Assembly (NCBI GenBank): GCA_003485185.1
Contig: DNAS01000075.1
Location: 355 to 8,293 of the forward strand
Direction of reading: 5' to 3'
Source of the DNA: Phycisphaerales bacterium
Lineage (GTDB): Bacteria; Planctomycetota; Phycisphaerae; SM23-33
Length of the DNA stretch: 7,939 bases
Shown in pieces: positions 1 through 5,874 of this stretch (its first letter is position 1; each line of letters opens with the position of its first letter). Made by a program: the position numbers and the translations under genes. The notes under the pieces were generated by a model that saw only the letters and a list, made by a program, of their open reading frames with translations, made no database searches and had not been told where the DNA came from.

Positions 1-2280
1 CCCGTCGAAGCAGTCGCAACCGCCCGCCGTCCAGCGGCGATGCCGGGCGAACAGGCCCGCGGCGCAGCGGGCGATTTTTTCCGGTTGGGCCTGCGCCGCC
101 CACGGCAGCAGGCCGGCGTGGGCCGGCTCGTCGCGGAACCAGCCCGCCACCGCGCCGTTGAACGCGTCGCGCCGCGAGGCCAGCCGGGCCGGCGGCGGAA
201 CGAACTGTCCGGGCGGGACCGTCTCGACGCGCCCCGCGCCGGCCAGCGCCTCGACGCCGCCGAACGGCTGGAGCAGCGACAGCAGGAAGTTTCCCGGCGC
301 GCCGGGGCGGCCGGAGGAGTCCGATTCCAGGTAGCTCAGCGCCAGCGACCGGTCCGCCCGCGAGACGGCCAGGTAGAACAGGAGCATTTCCCGCGCGGCG
401 AGGTCGCTCCGGCTGTCGAGGCGCACGCCGCGCCGCGCCCAGGCGGCGCGGTCGGTTTCGCCCATCAGCGAGACGTCGTCGAATTTGCGGGGCAGCTCGC
501 CCTCGCCCGCGCCGACCAGCAGCACGTGGTCGTAGCGCAGGGAGCGGGCATCGAGCACGTCGAGCACGTCCACGAGCGACTCCCGCCGCTCGGGGGGGCA
601 GCGGACGGCCGCCAGCGCCCGGCGCAGCGCGTCCAGGTCCGCCAAGGCCTCGCCGGGCGGAATCTGCGACAGGGCGTCGTCCAGGGCAGCCAGCGCGCGG
701 AGGTCGCGTGCGATGATCGCAGGCTCGTCGCTTCCCCTCGCGGCGGCGGGAAGGTCCAGCGCGACCAGCAGCGGGCGCAGGTTGTGCGACTTCCCGCACT
801 GCGCGGACAGGCCGAACAGGGCCTCCAGCATTTGCCCGGCTGCGGCAAGATGCGCGGGCGATTCAGCCGGGGACGCCGGCGCCGCTTCGTCCTCGTCACG
901 CTCATCCTCCCGGATCGATTCAGCCCGGCGGGTCAGGCGCTCGCACGCGCGGGCATAGGCGTCGCGCCCTTCCAGCACGTTGCCCTGGTGGATAGCGGCC
1001 TGTGCGGCCGCGACCGCGGCGCGGTCGAACGGGCCCAGCGTTTCCGGGCGGAAATAGCTGCTCTGGATGACCCGCAGGACGTCCCGGAAGGCAAACCGCG
1101 GCGCCAGCGACGCCACGTCCAGCACGAAGCGGACAATCGGGACGTTCGACAGGACGACTGGCGCTGGCGCTATGGGAATGTCGCACTCGGCGAAGATCCG
1201 CTCAATCGCTTCGCGCCGCCCCTCGAGGCTCCGCGCGACGACGGCGATGCTCCCGACCGGCGCGCCGTCGGCCAGCAGACGCTTGACCCGCGCCGCGACG
1301 GTGGCGATTTCCGCGTCGGACCCCGCCGCGGCGACGATCTCCAGGCCTTCCGGCGGGGGGGCGGACGGCGCGTCGATGTCGAAGACCTTTTCCCACGCCG
1401 GCTGAAGCGGCAGCGGCCCGGCCGGCGGAAGGGCGATCTCGCGCAGACCGTCGCCGAACGCCCGGCGGAGGTTGTCCCGCGTGCGGCGCGTCCAGTGCCA
1501 CATCCGCTGCCGCGCGTCATCGTCCAGGACGAGCGTCACGAGCGTGCGTTCCACGCGTTCCGCCAGCAGCGCCAGCACTCGCAGCTGGGTGGGCGTGAAG
1601 TCGGTGAATACTACGGCCGCCACCGCGCGGATGCCCCCGAGTGCGGGCAGGGGGGCGTCGGCGGGCAGTTCGGCCAAGCGGTCCCGCAGCAGCCACATCT
1701 GTCCCTCCAGGTCGTATGCCTGCGTCTCGTGGAGGCATTGCTGATAGCGGCGGTACACGCGGAGCAGGTCGGCGTTCTTTCCTTGCTGCCGCCCGACGGC
1801 AGCGGCCAGCGCTTCGGGGTCCACGGCGGCGCGTTTGAGTTCGGCGATGGAGCGGTCCAGCGAATCGATCAGCCCGCCGGTGTCGGCGATCGGCGCGAGA
1901 GCCTCCAGCTGCCCGGCGGCGGACAGCTCGCTCACGATGCGGCGCAGCAGCAGGTGCCGCTGGAACGCCGGCAGGACGCGCACGGGCTGTCGCGCCGCGA
2001 GCACGCGGGCGGCCAGCGCCGCGAACGTCGTCACGTGGGGGGAAACCGTCGCCCCGCGCGGGCTGCGCTCCAGGAGCCTGCGCCGCAAGGCCGCGACGGC
2101 CGGGGCGTTCGGGGCGAGCAGCAGGCATCGCGGGCCGTCTTCGCTGGCGAAATGCTCGTAGAATGCCAGGGCGGTTTCGGTCTTCCCGCATGCTGCCGGG
2201 CCCGTCAGCAGCGCCACGCGCGCCGACGCCGCCAGGATGTCCTGAATCGCCGGCGGCGGATTGGGGCGGGGCGGGGTCAT
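1..2280 (-). CDS. AddB-like ATP-dependent helicase/nuclease subunit, 3' end beyond the window
   Basis: The frame is open from ATG at 2280 to the window edge (760 codons), so the C-terminus is missing. It resembles AddB/RecB-type double-strand-break repair proteins that, with an AddA-like partner, unwind and resect DNA ends for recombination in the cytoplasm. Visible: a Walker A loop GPAACGKT (residues 27-34); the AddB-like stretch FTDFTPTQ (225-232), which follows a hydrophobic strand; an acidic linker (DERDEDEAA) in the middle; HVLLVGAGEGELP ending at about residue 597, the UvrD/RecB-family segment before the last helicase motifs; and LFYLAVSRADR near 634-644, matching the motif VI region. 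The C-terminal PD-(D/E)XK nuclease and iron-sulphur cysteines expected in AddB would lie off the left edge; the last codons read CDCFDG, which often just precedes that domain. The start follows the upstream stop by 6 bp, with GGAGAAG upstream (2296-2290). A RecB-like or other UvrD-superfamily nuclease is the alternative. Confidence 0.8.
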   Translation of the reverse strand, partial: MTPPRPNPPPAIQDILAASARVALLTGPAACGKTETALAFYEHFASEDGPRCLLLAPNAPAVAALRRRLLERSPRGATVSPHVTTFAALAARVLAARQPVRVLPAFQRHLLLRRIVSELSAAGQLEALAPIADTGGLIDSLDRSIAELKRAAVDPEALAAAVGRQQGKNADLLRVYRRYQQCLHETQAYDLEGQMWLLRDRLAELPADAPLPALGGIRAVAAVVFTDFTPTQLRVLALLAERVERTLVTLVLDDDARQRMWHWTRRTRDNLRRAFGDGLREIALPPAGPLPLQPAWEKVFDIDAPSAPPPEGLEIVAAAGSDAEIATVAARVKRLLADGAPVGSIAVVARSLEGRREAIERIFAECDIPIAPAPVVLSNVPIVRFVLDVASLAPRFAFRDVLRVIQSSYFRPETLGPFDRAAVAAAQAAIHQGNVLEGRDAYARACERLTRRAESIREDERDEDEAAPASPAESPAHLAAAGQMLEALFGLSAQCGKSHNLRPLLVALDLPAAARGSDEPAIIARDLRALAALDDALSQIPPGEALADLDALRRALAAVRCPPERRESLVDVLDVLDARSLRYDHVLLVGAGEGELPRKFDDVSLMGETDRAAWARRGVRLDSRSDLAAREMLLFYLAVSRADRSLALSYLESDSSGRPGAPGNFLLSLLQPFGGVEALAGAGRVETVPPGQFVPPPARLASRRDAFNGAVAGWFRDEPAHAGLLPWAAQAQPEKIARCAAGLFARHRRWTAGGCDCFDG

Positions 2281-2286
2281 CGCGGG

Positions 2287-3759
2287 TCACTTCTCCAGCG
2301 TCGCCTTGACGATCTTGAAATACCCCAGCGTGTTGGCGACGGCGAAGAAATCGTCCGATTCGCCGTCTCCCCAGGACAGGGCGATGTGCCCCGCGTCGAA
2401 CCCCAGGGCGGCGTCATAGTCCACCCACTTCTCGCCGATGCGGGCGCGGACCCACGCGTGCGGGGCGAAAATCGCGTCGCGCCCGCCGAAACTATCGGCA
2501 TACGCCACGCCCGAGACCACCTGCGCGGGGATGCCCGCCGACCGCATCATCGCCGCCAGCAGGACCGCGTGCTCGGTGCAGTCGCCCTGGCGGTTCTCGG
2601 CGACCTCGGCGGCCGTCGCGTAGCCCACCGAAAGGTCCTTGGCGTGGATGTAGTCCTTCACGAACTTTTCCATGCGTTGGGCGGCGGTGGCGGCGTCGGT
2701 CGCGTCGCCGGCGGCCTTGCGCGCCAGCGCGATGACCTTCTCGTTGTCGCTCTGAAGGGTGCGCGTGGGTTTCATCGCTGCCAGGGCCTGCTCGTCGCGT
2801 CCCTGGTACGGCAGCGGCGCGCCGGCCGGCGGCGAGACGGGGCGCACCGTCACGAACACCACGCCGTCGTCGCCGCGGCGGATGGACTGGCAGTCGGTCG
2901 GGCGGAAGTTGAGATTCTCCGCCTTGCCGCCGTTGGCGGGATGGATCTCGTATGTCGCTGACCGCGCCGCCGACAGGCCCGTCAGCCGCTGGGGACTGGT
3001 CAGAAAGAATTTGTCCAGGAAGTCGGAAACGTCCTCGTTCCGGCTCCGGGCAAACTCCCGGCTGCACGCGATCATCTCGATCTGCATTCCGAGGGCCTGC
3101 GTGACGGTCTTGAGCGGCTTGTAGTCCTCGTCCACGTAGGTGATTGCCTCAATTTTTCCGGTGGCGGCTGCGAGGGTCTGTCGCACCTCCACGAGCGTCA
3201 CGACGCGACCGAACAGGTCCACCGGCTTCTTCGGCCCGACGACCACGCTGACGTCGTACGCCGACAGGCTGTCCGGGGCGAAATGTTTGTAGCTGTAGCG
3301 GGTTCCCTCTGCCAGGCCCTGCTTGCGGGCGAACAGTTCCGCGCCCTCAGGCAGCAGGGCGCCGGCCGGCCAGTCCAACGTCCGCGCCCGGGTCTGTCCG
3401 CCGGTGGTGATGATTGCCTCCAACTTGCCGTTGACGATCTTGCCCCGTACGGATTCCGACATCGCGGCGAGGTTCTGCGAGTGGCTCAGCCGGAGGGGCT
3501 TGCCGTCGGCTGTCTCCTCCGTGTGGGTGGTCGTGGTGACCGAGATGTTCAGGCCGCCCCGCCCGAGCGTCATGAAGACGAACGCGGTGGTCCGAACCTT
3601 TCCTTCCAGCAGCGTCCGGCGGTTCATGGCGTAGCCGACCTTCTTGCCCTGGAGATAGATGGCGAAGTAGTCGGTCGCCGGCTGGGTGGTCTGCCCCCTT
3701 GCGGACGAACCGAGCAGAAAGGCCGTGACAACCAGCACCAGACAGCGGCGGAAACGCAT
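2287..3759 (-). CDS. Secreted transglutaminase-like (papain-fold) protein
   Basis: 490 residues. The N-terminus MRFRRC plus a hydrophobic run to about residue 18 and SSARG-Q is a Sec signal peptide (SpI type, no lipobox), so the protein is exported. The mature start QTTQPAT is a low-complexity spacer. Residues about 28-330 form a beta-rich region beginning FAIYLQGKKVGYAM, similar to domains that precede transglutaminase cores in planctomycete secreted proteins; I cannot name its fold. The C-terminal core has the full Cys-His-Asp triad of transglutaminase-like proteins: Cys394 in QGDCTEHAVLLAAMMRSAGIP, His434 in PHAWVRA and Asp449 in WVDYDA. It could be a protease, amidase or cross-linking enzyme; the substrate cannot be read from sequence. 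The start is supported by a strong SD, AGGAAGGAG (3775-3767), 7 nt before ATG. Its TGA lies 6 bp before the AddB-like ATG, and dus ends 53 bp upstream, so it is probably the middle gene of an operon. Confidence 0.88.
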   Translation of the reverse strand: MRFRRCLVLVVTAFLLGSSARGQTTQPATDYFAIYLQGKKVGYAMNRRTLLEGKVRTTAFVFMTLGRGGLNISVTTTTHTEETADGKPLRLSHSQNLAAMSESVRGKIVNGKLEAIITTGGQTRARTLDWPAGALLPEGAELFARKQGLAEGTRYSYKHFAPDSLSAYDVSVVVGPKKPVDLFGRVVTLVEVRQTLAAATGKIEAITYVDEDYKPLKTVTQALGMQIEMIACSREFARSRNEDVSDFLDKFFLTSPQRLTGLSAARSATYEIHPANGGKAENLNFRPTDCQSIRRGDDGVVFVTVRPVSPPAGAPLPYQGRDEQALAAMKPTRTLQSDNEKVIALARKAAGDATDAATAAQRMEKFVKDYIHAKDLSVGYATAAEVAENRQGDCTEHAVLLAAMMRSAGIPAQVVSGVAYADSFGGRDAIFAPHAWVRARIGEKWVDYDAALGFDAGHIALSWGDGESDDFFAVANTLGYFKIVKATLEK

Positions 3760-3766
3760 GGTTCGA

Positions 3767-3775
3767 CTCCTTCCT
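3767..3775 (-). promoter_or_regulatory. Strong Shine-Dalgarno of the transglutaminase-like gene
   Basis: AGGAAGGAG on the minus strand ends 7 nt before the ATG at 3759. It is the best ribosome binding site in the window and fixes the start that includes the signal peptide. It contrasts with dus and the amidohydrolase gene, which have none. Confidence 0.8.
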
Positions 3776-3812
3776 GTGCGCGGCGACGGGGCTCCCGAGG
3801 CCCGAGGCTATC

Positions 3813-4802
3813 CTACTGCGGGCTGTAGAACTCTTCCAGCACCCGCTGCCAGTCGTCGGGTCGCTTGACCTCGACGAACGCCACGCGGATCTTCTTGGGC
3901 GTCGGGTGCAAACGGGCGTAGCGGATGCCGAACCCCCGCATCACCTTGGGGCCCTTCAGCGGCCCGTAGAACTCCACGGCCGCGTCGAAATGGGCGCGCA
4001 TCACCTCGCGCTGCTCGGCGAGGGTCGGGGCGCGGGGCTCCTGCCCGGCGGCCAGCTCGATCACCTGGCGGAACAACCAGGGGTTGCCCAGCGCGCCGCG
4101 GGCGGCCGTCGCCGCGTCCACTCCGGTGCGCTCGAGCATCTCCAGGGCCGAACGGGCGTCGTGCACGTCGCCCGAGCCCAGGATGGTGCGATCGCCGAAA
4201 CGTCGCTTGACGTCGGCGAGGAACTGCCAGTCGGCCGGGCCGGCGTATTTCTGCTCCACGCTGCGGGCGTGGACGGTAAGGGCGGCGGCACCGGCGTCGA
4301 GAGCGCCCTCGGCGATTTGCCAGAAATCGGTGTCGTCGTCGGCGCGGCGGAAGTTCCGGCGGAGCTTGAGCACGACGGGTCGGTCAACGGCCGAGAGGAC
4401 CGCCCGCGTGATGTCCAGGGCGAGTCGCGGCTGGCTCATCAGGAAGCCCCCACGCCGCCGGCGGAGCGCCTTGTTGACCGGGCAGGCGAAATTCAGGTCC
4501 ACCGCATCGAACCCCATGCGGCACAGTTCCACGGCGGCCGAGGCCATCACGTCCGGCTCGTTGCCGATGATCTGCCCTACGACGGGATGGTCCTCGTCGG
4601 TCGTGGCGGCCATGATCTTGCGATACTTACCCGCCAGCAGGACGTAGCGGTCGAGCATCATCTCCGTGGTGGCGAACGGCGCGCCCATGCGCCGGCACAG
4701 CAGGCGGTAGGGCAGGTCGGAATACCCCGCCAGCGCCGCCAGCACCACCGGCAGACGCACCTCGATGTCGCCGATGCGGAATGGTTTGAGCGTCACGGTC
4801 AT
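3813..4802 (-). CDS. dus: tRNA-dihydrouridine synthase (Dus family, DusB-like)
   Basis: 329 residues, full length for the family. Dus enzymes use FMN and NADPH to reduce specific uridines in tRNA to dihydrouridine, in the cytoplasm. An N-terminal TIM barrel shows LAALAGYSDLPYR (residues 21-33, the MAGxTD FMN-binding start with L for M), NFACPVNK (104-111) with catalytic Cys107 and Lys111, TVHARSVEQKYAGPADW (FMN and tRNA contacts), then GSGDV and ARGALGNPWLF (phosphate-binding end of the barrel). A helical C-terminal domain follows (from about 245). The active-site stretch reads FACP where many members have FGCP, and is followed by an Arg-rich ALRRRRGG. Which uridine is modified cannot be told; DusB-like is my closest match. 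ATG at 4802 has no Shine-Dalgarno, but TATACT lies 6 nt upstream, so the mRNA may be leaderless. It probably heads an operon with the two genes downstream. Confidence 0.93.
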   Translation of the reverse strand: MTVTLKPFRIGDIEVRLPVVLAALAGYSDLPYRLLCRRMGAPFATTEMMLDRYVLLAGKYRKIMAATTDEDHPVVGQIIGNEPDVMASAAVELCRMGFDAVDLNFACPVNKALRRRRGGFLMSQPRLALDITRAVLSAVDRPVVLKLRRNFRRADDDTDFWQIAEGALDAGAAALTVHARSVEQKYAGPADWQFLADVKRRFGDRTILGSGDVHDARSALEMLERTGVDAATAARGALGNPWLFRQVIELAAGQEPRAPTLAEQREVMRAHFDAAVEFYGPLKGPKVMRGFGIRYARLHPTPKKIRVAFVEVKRPDDWQRVLEEFYSPQ

Positions 4803-4814
4803 GGCGGAAGTATA
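4803..4814 (-). promoter_or_regulatory. Candidate -10 box of dus, placed for a leaderless mRNA
   Basis: TATACT (4814-4809, minus strand, 5 of 6 to TATAAT) is followed by 6 nt and then the dus ATG, so transcription would begin at or next to the start codon. No convincing -35 is seen; the upstream DNA is the pyrimidine-rich side of the heptamer repeat. No SD lies between. Confidence 0.4.
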
Positions 4815-4823
4815 ACGGAGAAA

Positions 4824-4886
4824 AAGCGGAAAGCGGAAAACTGAAAGCGGAAAAGGGGAAAGGGGGAAGGCCGAAGGGAAAAGAGA
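4824..4886. repeat. Cryptic 7-bp tandem repeat, purine-rich on the plus strand
   Basis: Read in steps of seven from 4824 on the plus strand, the units are AAGCGGA, AAGCGGA, AAACTGA, AAGCGGA, AAAGGGG, AAAGGGG, GAAGGCC, GAAGGGA and AAAGAGA. That is nine heptamers with a strongly kept purine pattern, three of them identical. The tract fills most of the 102-bp gap between the amidohydrolase stop and the dus start. It contains no gene. It looks like a degenerating simple-sequence expansion. Confidence 0.7.
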
Positions 4887-4901
4887 TCCAAGCGGCGGAT
4901 C
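4874..4901 (-). terminator. Weak terminator candidate after the amidohydrolase gene
   Basis: On the minus strand, just after the TGA, GATCC (4901-4897) pairs with GGATC (4889-4885) around a 7-nt loop, followed by TCTTTTCCCTT. The 5-bp stem is short, so termination here would be partial at best. Read-through into dus is plausible. Confidence 0.3.
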
Positions 4902-4904
4902 GAT

Positions 4905-5699
4905 TCAATAGCCCAACAGGGCGGCGGCGTTGGACCACAGCACCTTGCGCCGCTGGGCGTCGGTCAGCGGGAGCTTTCGCAGCAGGGCCAGCGACTCCTC
5001 CTGCCGCTGCCAGGGCCAGTCGGTGCCGAACATCACGCGGTCCTCGCCATGGGCGCGGATCATCCCCGCCGCCCGGGCGGGGTCGAGTTCATCGAGGCTG
5101 AAGGACGTTTCCAGGTATACCTCGCGCCCCAGCAGGAGCTTCTCGACCTCGTCCCACATGCGCCAGCCTCCCAGGTGCGTGCAGACGAGTGTGAGCCTGG
5201 GGTGGCGGTCGATGACGCGGACGATCCGCTCGGGCGCGGCGCGGTCGTCGTCGGGCCCGAAGGCGATGTCCCGCCCGCAATGGGCGGTGATCAGCAGCCC
5301 GCACTGGGCAGCGGCTGCGTAAACGTCGTCCATGGCCGGGTCGTCCAGGGCGAAGTCCTGGTACATCGGGTGGAGTTTGATGCCCGCGAACCCCTCGTCG
5401 GCGAAGCGACGGACCCAGCCGGCCGCGTCGGGCGTCTTGGGGTGGACGGAGGGCAGCACGTCGATGCGGTCGGAGCGGACCTTGCGGCACCAGCCGACGA
5501 TGCCCTCGACCTGGTCGGGCTTGGTGGCGATGGTGCAGAGGACGGACACGTCGATGTCGGCGGCATCCATGGACTTCAGCAGGCTGCCGACGGTCCCGTC
5601 GGCGACGGCCTTCCAGGGACATTCCGCCTCCAGCGCGGCGATGGCACGCGGCGCGAGGCTGTCGGGAAAGGCGTGTGCGTGCATGTCGATGGCGCTCAT
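4905..5699 (-). CDS. Amidohydrolase-2 family metal-dependent hydrolase
   Basis: 264 residues, a complete short TIM-barrel enzyme of the amidohydrolase-related family (Amidohydro_2, which includes ACMSD and resorcylate decarboxylases). Metal and active-site residues seen: D5-M-H7-A-H9 at the N-terminus (the xHxH metal site), KLHP with His110, TAHCG with His140, THLGGW with His175, and FGTDWPW with Asp227. The C-terminus NAAALLGY is the usual ending of the family (N-A-x-x-L). No signal peptide, so it is cytosolic. The substrate cannot be deduced; hydrolase and non-oxidative decarboxylase members share these motifs, and the neighbours do not suggest a pathway. The start was chosen because the DMHAH motif lies at residues 5-9 and the family starts there. 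No SD precedes it; TACACT 8 nt upstream suggests a leaderless or very short leader. Confidence 0.9.
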   Translation of the reverse strand: MSAIDMHAHAFPDSLAPRAIAALEAECPWKAVADGTVGSLLKSMDAADIDVSVLCTIATKPDQVEGIVGWCRKVRSDRIDVLPSVHPKTPDAAGWVRRFADEGFAGIKLHPMYQDFALDDPAMDDVYAAAAQCGLLITAHCGRDIAFGPDDDRAAPERIVRVIDRHPRLTLVCTHLGGWRMWDEVEKLLLGREVYLETSFSLDELDPARAAGMIRAHGEDRVMFGTDWPWQRQEESLALLRKLPLTDAQRRKVLWSNAAALLGY

Positions 5700-5707
5700 G
5701 GGCGATC

Positions 5708-5736
5708 AGTGTACCGCCTTCGCTTTCCGCGTGCAA
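5708..5736 (-). promoter_or_regulatory. Candidate promoter of the amidohydrolase gene
   Basis: Minus strand: TTGCAC (5736-5731, keeps the TTG of the -35), 17-nt spacer, TACACT (5713-5708, 4 of 6 to the -10). The -10 ends 8 nt before the ATG at 5699, so the leader would be zero to two nucleotides. Matches are modest. Confidence 0.35.
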
Positions 5737-5756
5737 AGGAGACAGCCGAGAGAAGA

Positions 5757-5775
5757 GACAGGCGGGACGCCTGTC
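5757..5775. repeat. Perfect palindromic repeat, 8-bp arms, in the divergent intergenic region
   Basis: GACAGGCG (5757-5764), loop GGA, then CGCCTGTC (5768-5775) form a perfect hairpin on either strand. There is only one copy in this window. From memory, very similar units, whose translations read GGTPVL or RDACPT in spurious proteins, are scattered between genes in planctomycete and verrucomicrobial genomes. I therefore call it a REP-like dispersed element. It sits 20 bp before the glyS -35 box. It is not a terminator, because both neighbours are transcribed away from it. Confidence 0.65.
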
Positions 5776-5794
5776 CTACGAAGAGGCAAAGCGC

Positions 5795-5823
5795 TTGTAA
5801 AGACGGTCCGCGGCGTCTATCAT
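5795..5823 (+). promoter_or_regulatory. Sigma-70-type promoter candidate for glyS
   Basis: TTGTAA (5795-5800, 4 of 6 to TTGACA), exact 17-bp spacer, TATCAT (5818-5823, 5 of 6 to TATAAT). Transcription would start near 5830, giving a leader of about 45 nt that contains the hairpin at 5834-5851. This is the best promoter match in the window. Confidence 0.6.
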
Positions 5824-5833
5824 GCCCCGTTTC

Positions 5834-5851
5834 CCCCGGCTGCGGCCGGGG
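5834..5851 (+). promoter_or_regulatory. GC-only hairpin with UGCG tetraloop in the glyS leader
   Basis: CCCCGGC (5834-5840) and GCCGGGG (5845-5851) pair perfectly around TGCG, a C-closed UNCG-type tetraloop. It ends 23 nt before the glyS ATG and starts a few nucleotides after the predicted transcription start. It could stabilise the 5' end of the mRNA or control initiation. No T-box or U-tract is present. Confidence 0.55.
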
Positions 5852-5874
5852 ACGGCCTGAACAGCGAGAACGAC

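Noticed and set aside
1517..2290. Minus-strand 257-codon frame starting GTG at 2290
   Set aside because: It overlaps the AddB-like gene in another frame and its translation is a low-complexity Arg/Ala/Pro run; the frame from 2280 has the Walker A and other family motifs.
40..2961. A 973-codon open frame on the plus strand across the AddB-like and transglutaminase-like genes
   Set aside because: It is antisense to two genes with clear motifs, its translation is Arg/Gly/Ala-rich without recognisable domains, and it crosses their junction. Long antisense frames are expected at this GC content.
3760..3812. Terminator or promoter between dus and the transglutaminase-like gene
   Set aside because: The 53-bp gap has a duplicated CCTCGGG but no stem with a T-run and no good -35/-10 pair; only the SD is clear.
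4826..5730. GCGGAAAGCG at 4826-4835 and its inverse at 5721-5730 flanking the amidohydrolase gene
   Set aside because: A ten-base match between short purine-rich intergenic stretches can arise by chance and one copy is part of the heptamer repeat; no target duplication or transposase supports a mobile cassette.
5332..5874. N-terminal extension of GlyRS from an upstream in-frame ATG
   Set aside because: The extension runs antisense through the amidohydrolase gene, the palindromic repeat and the promoter, and has no similarity to GlyRS; the family's first conserved helix follows 5875.
5824..5874. T-box riboswitch controlling glyS
   Set aside because: The leader is only about 45 nt and lacks the T-box sequence, specifier loop and terminator/antiterminator pair.
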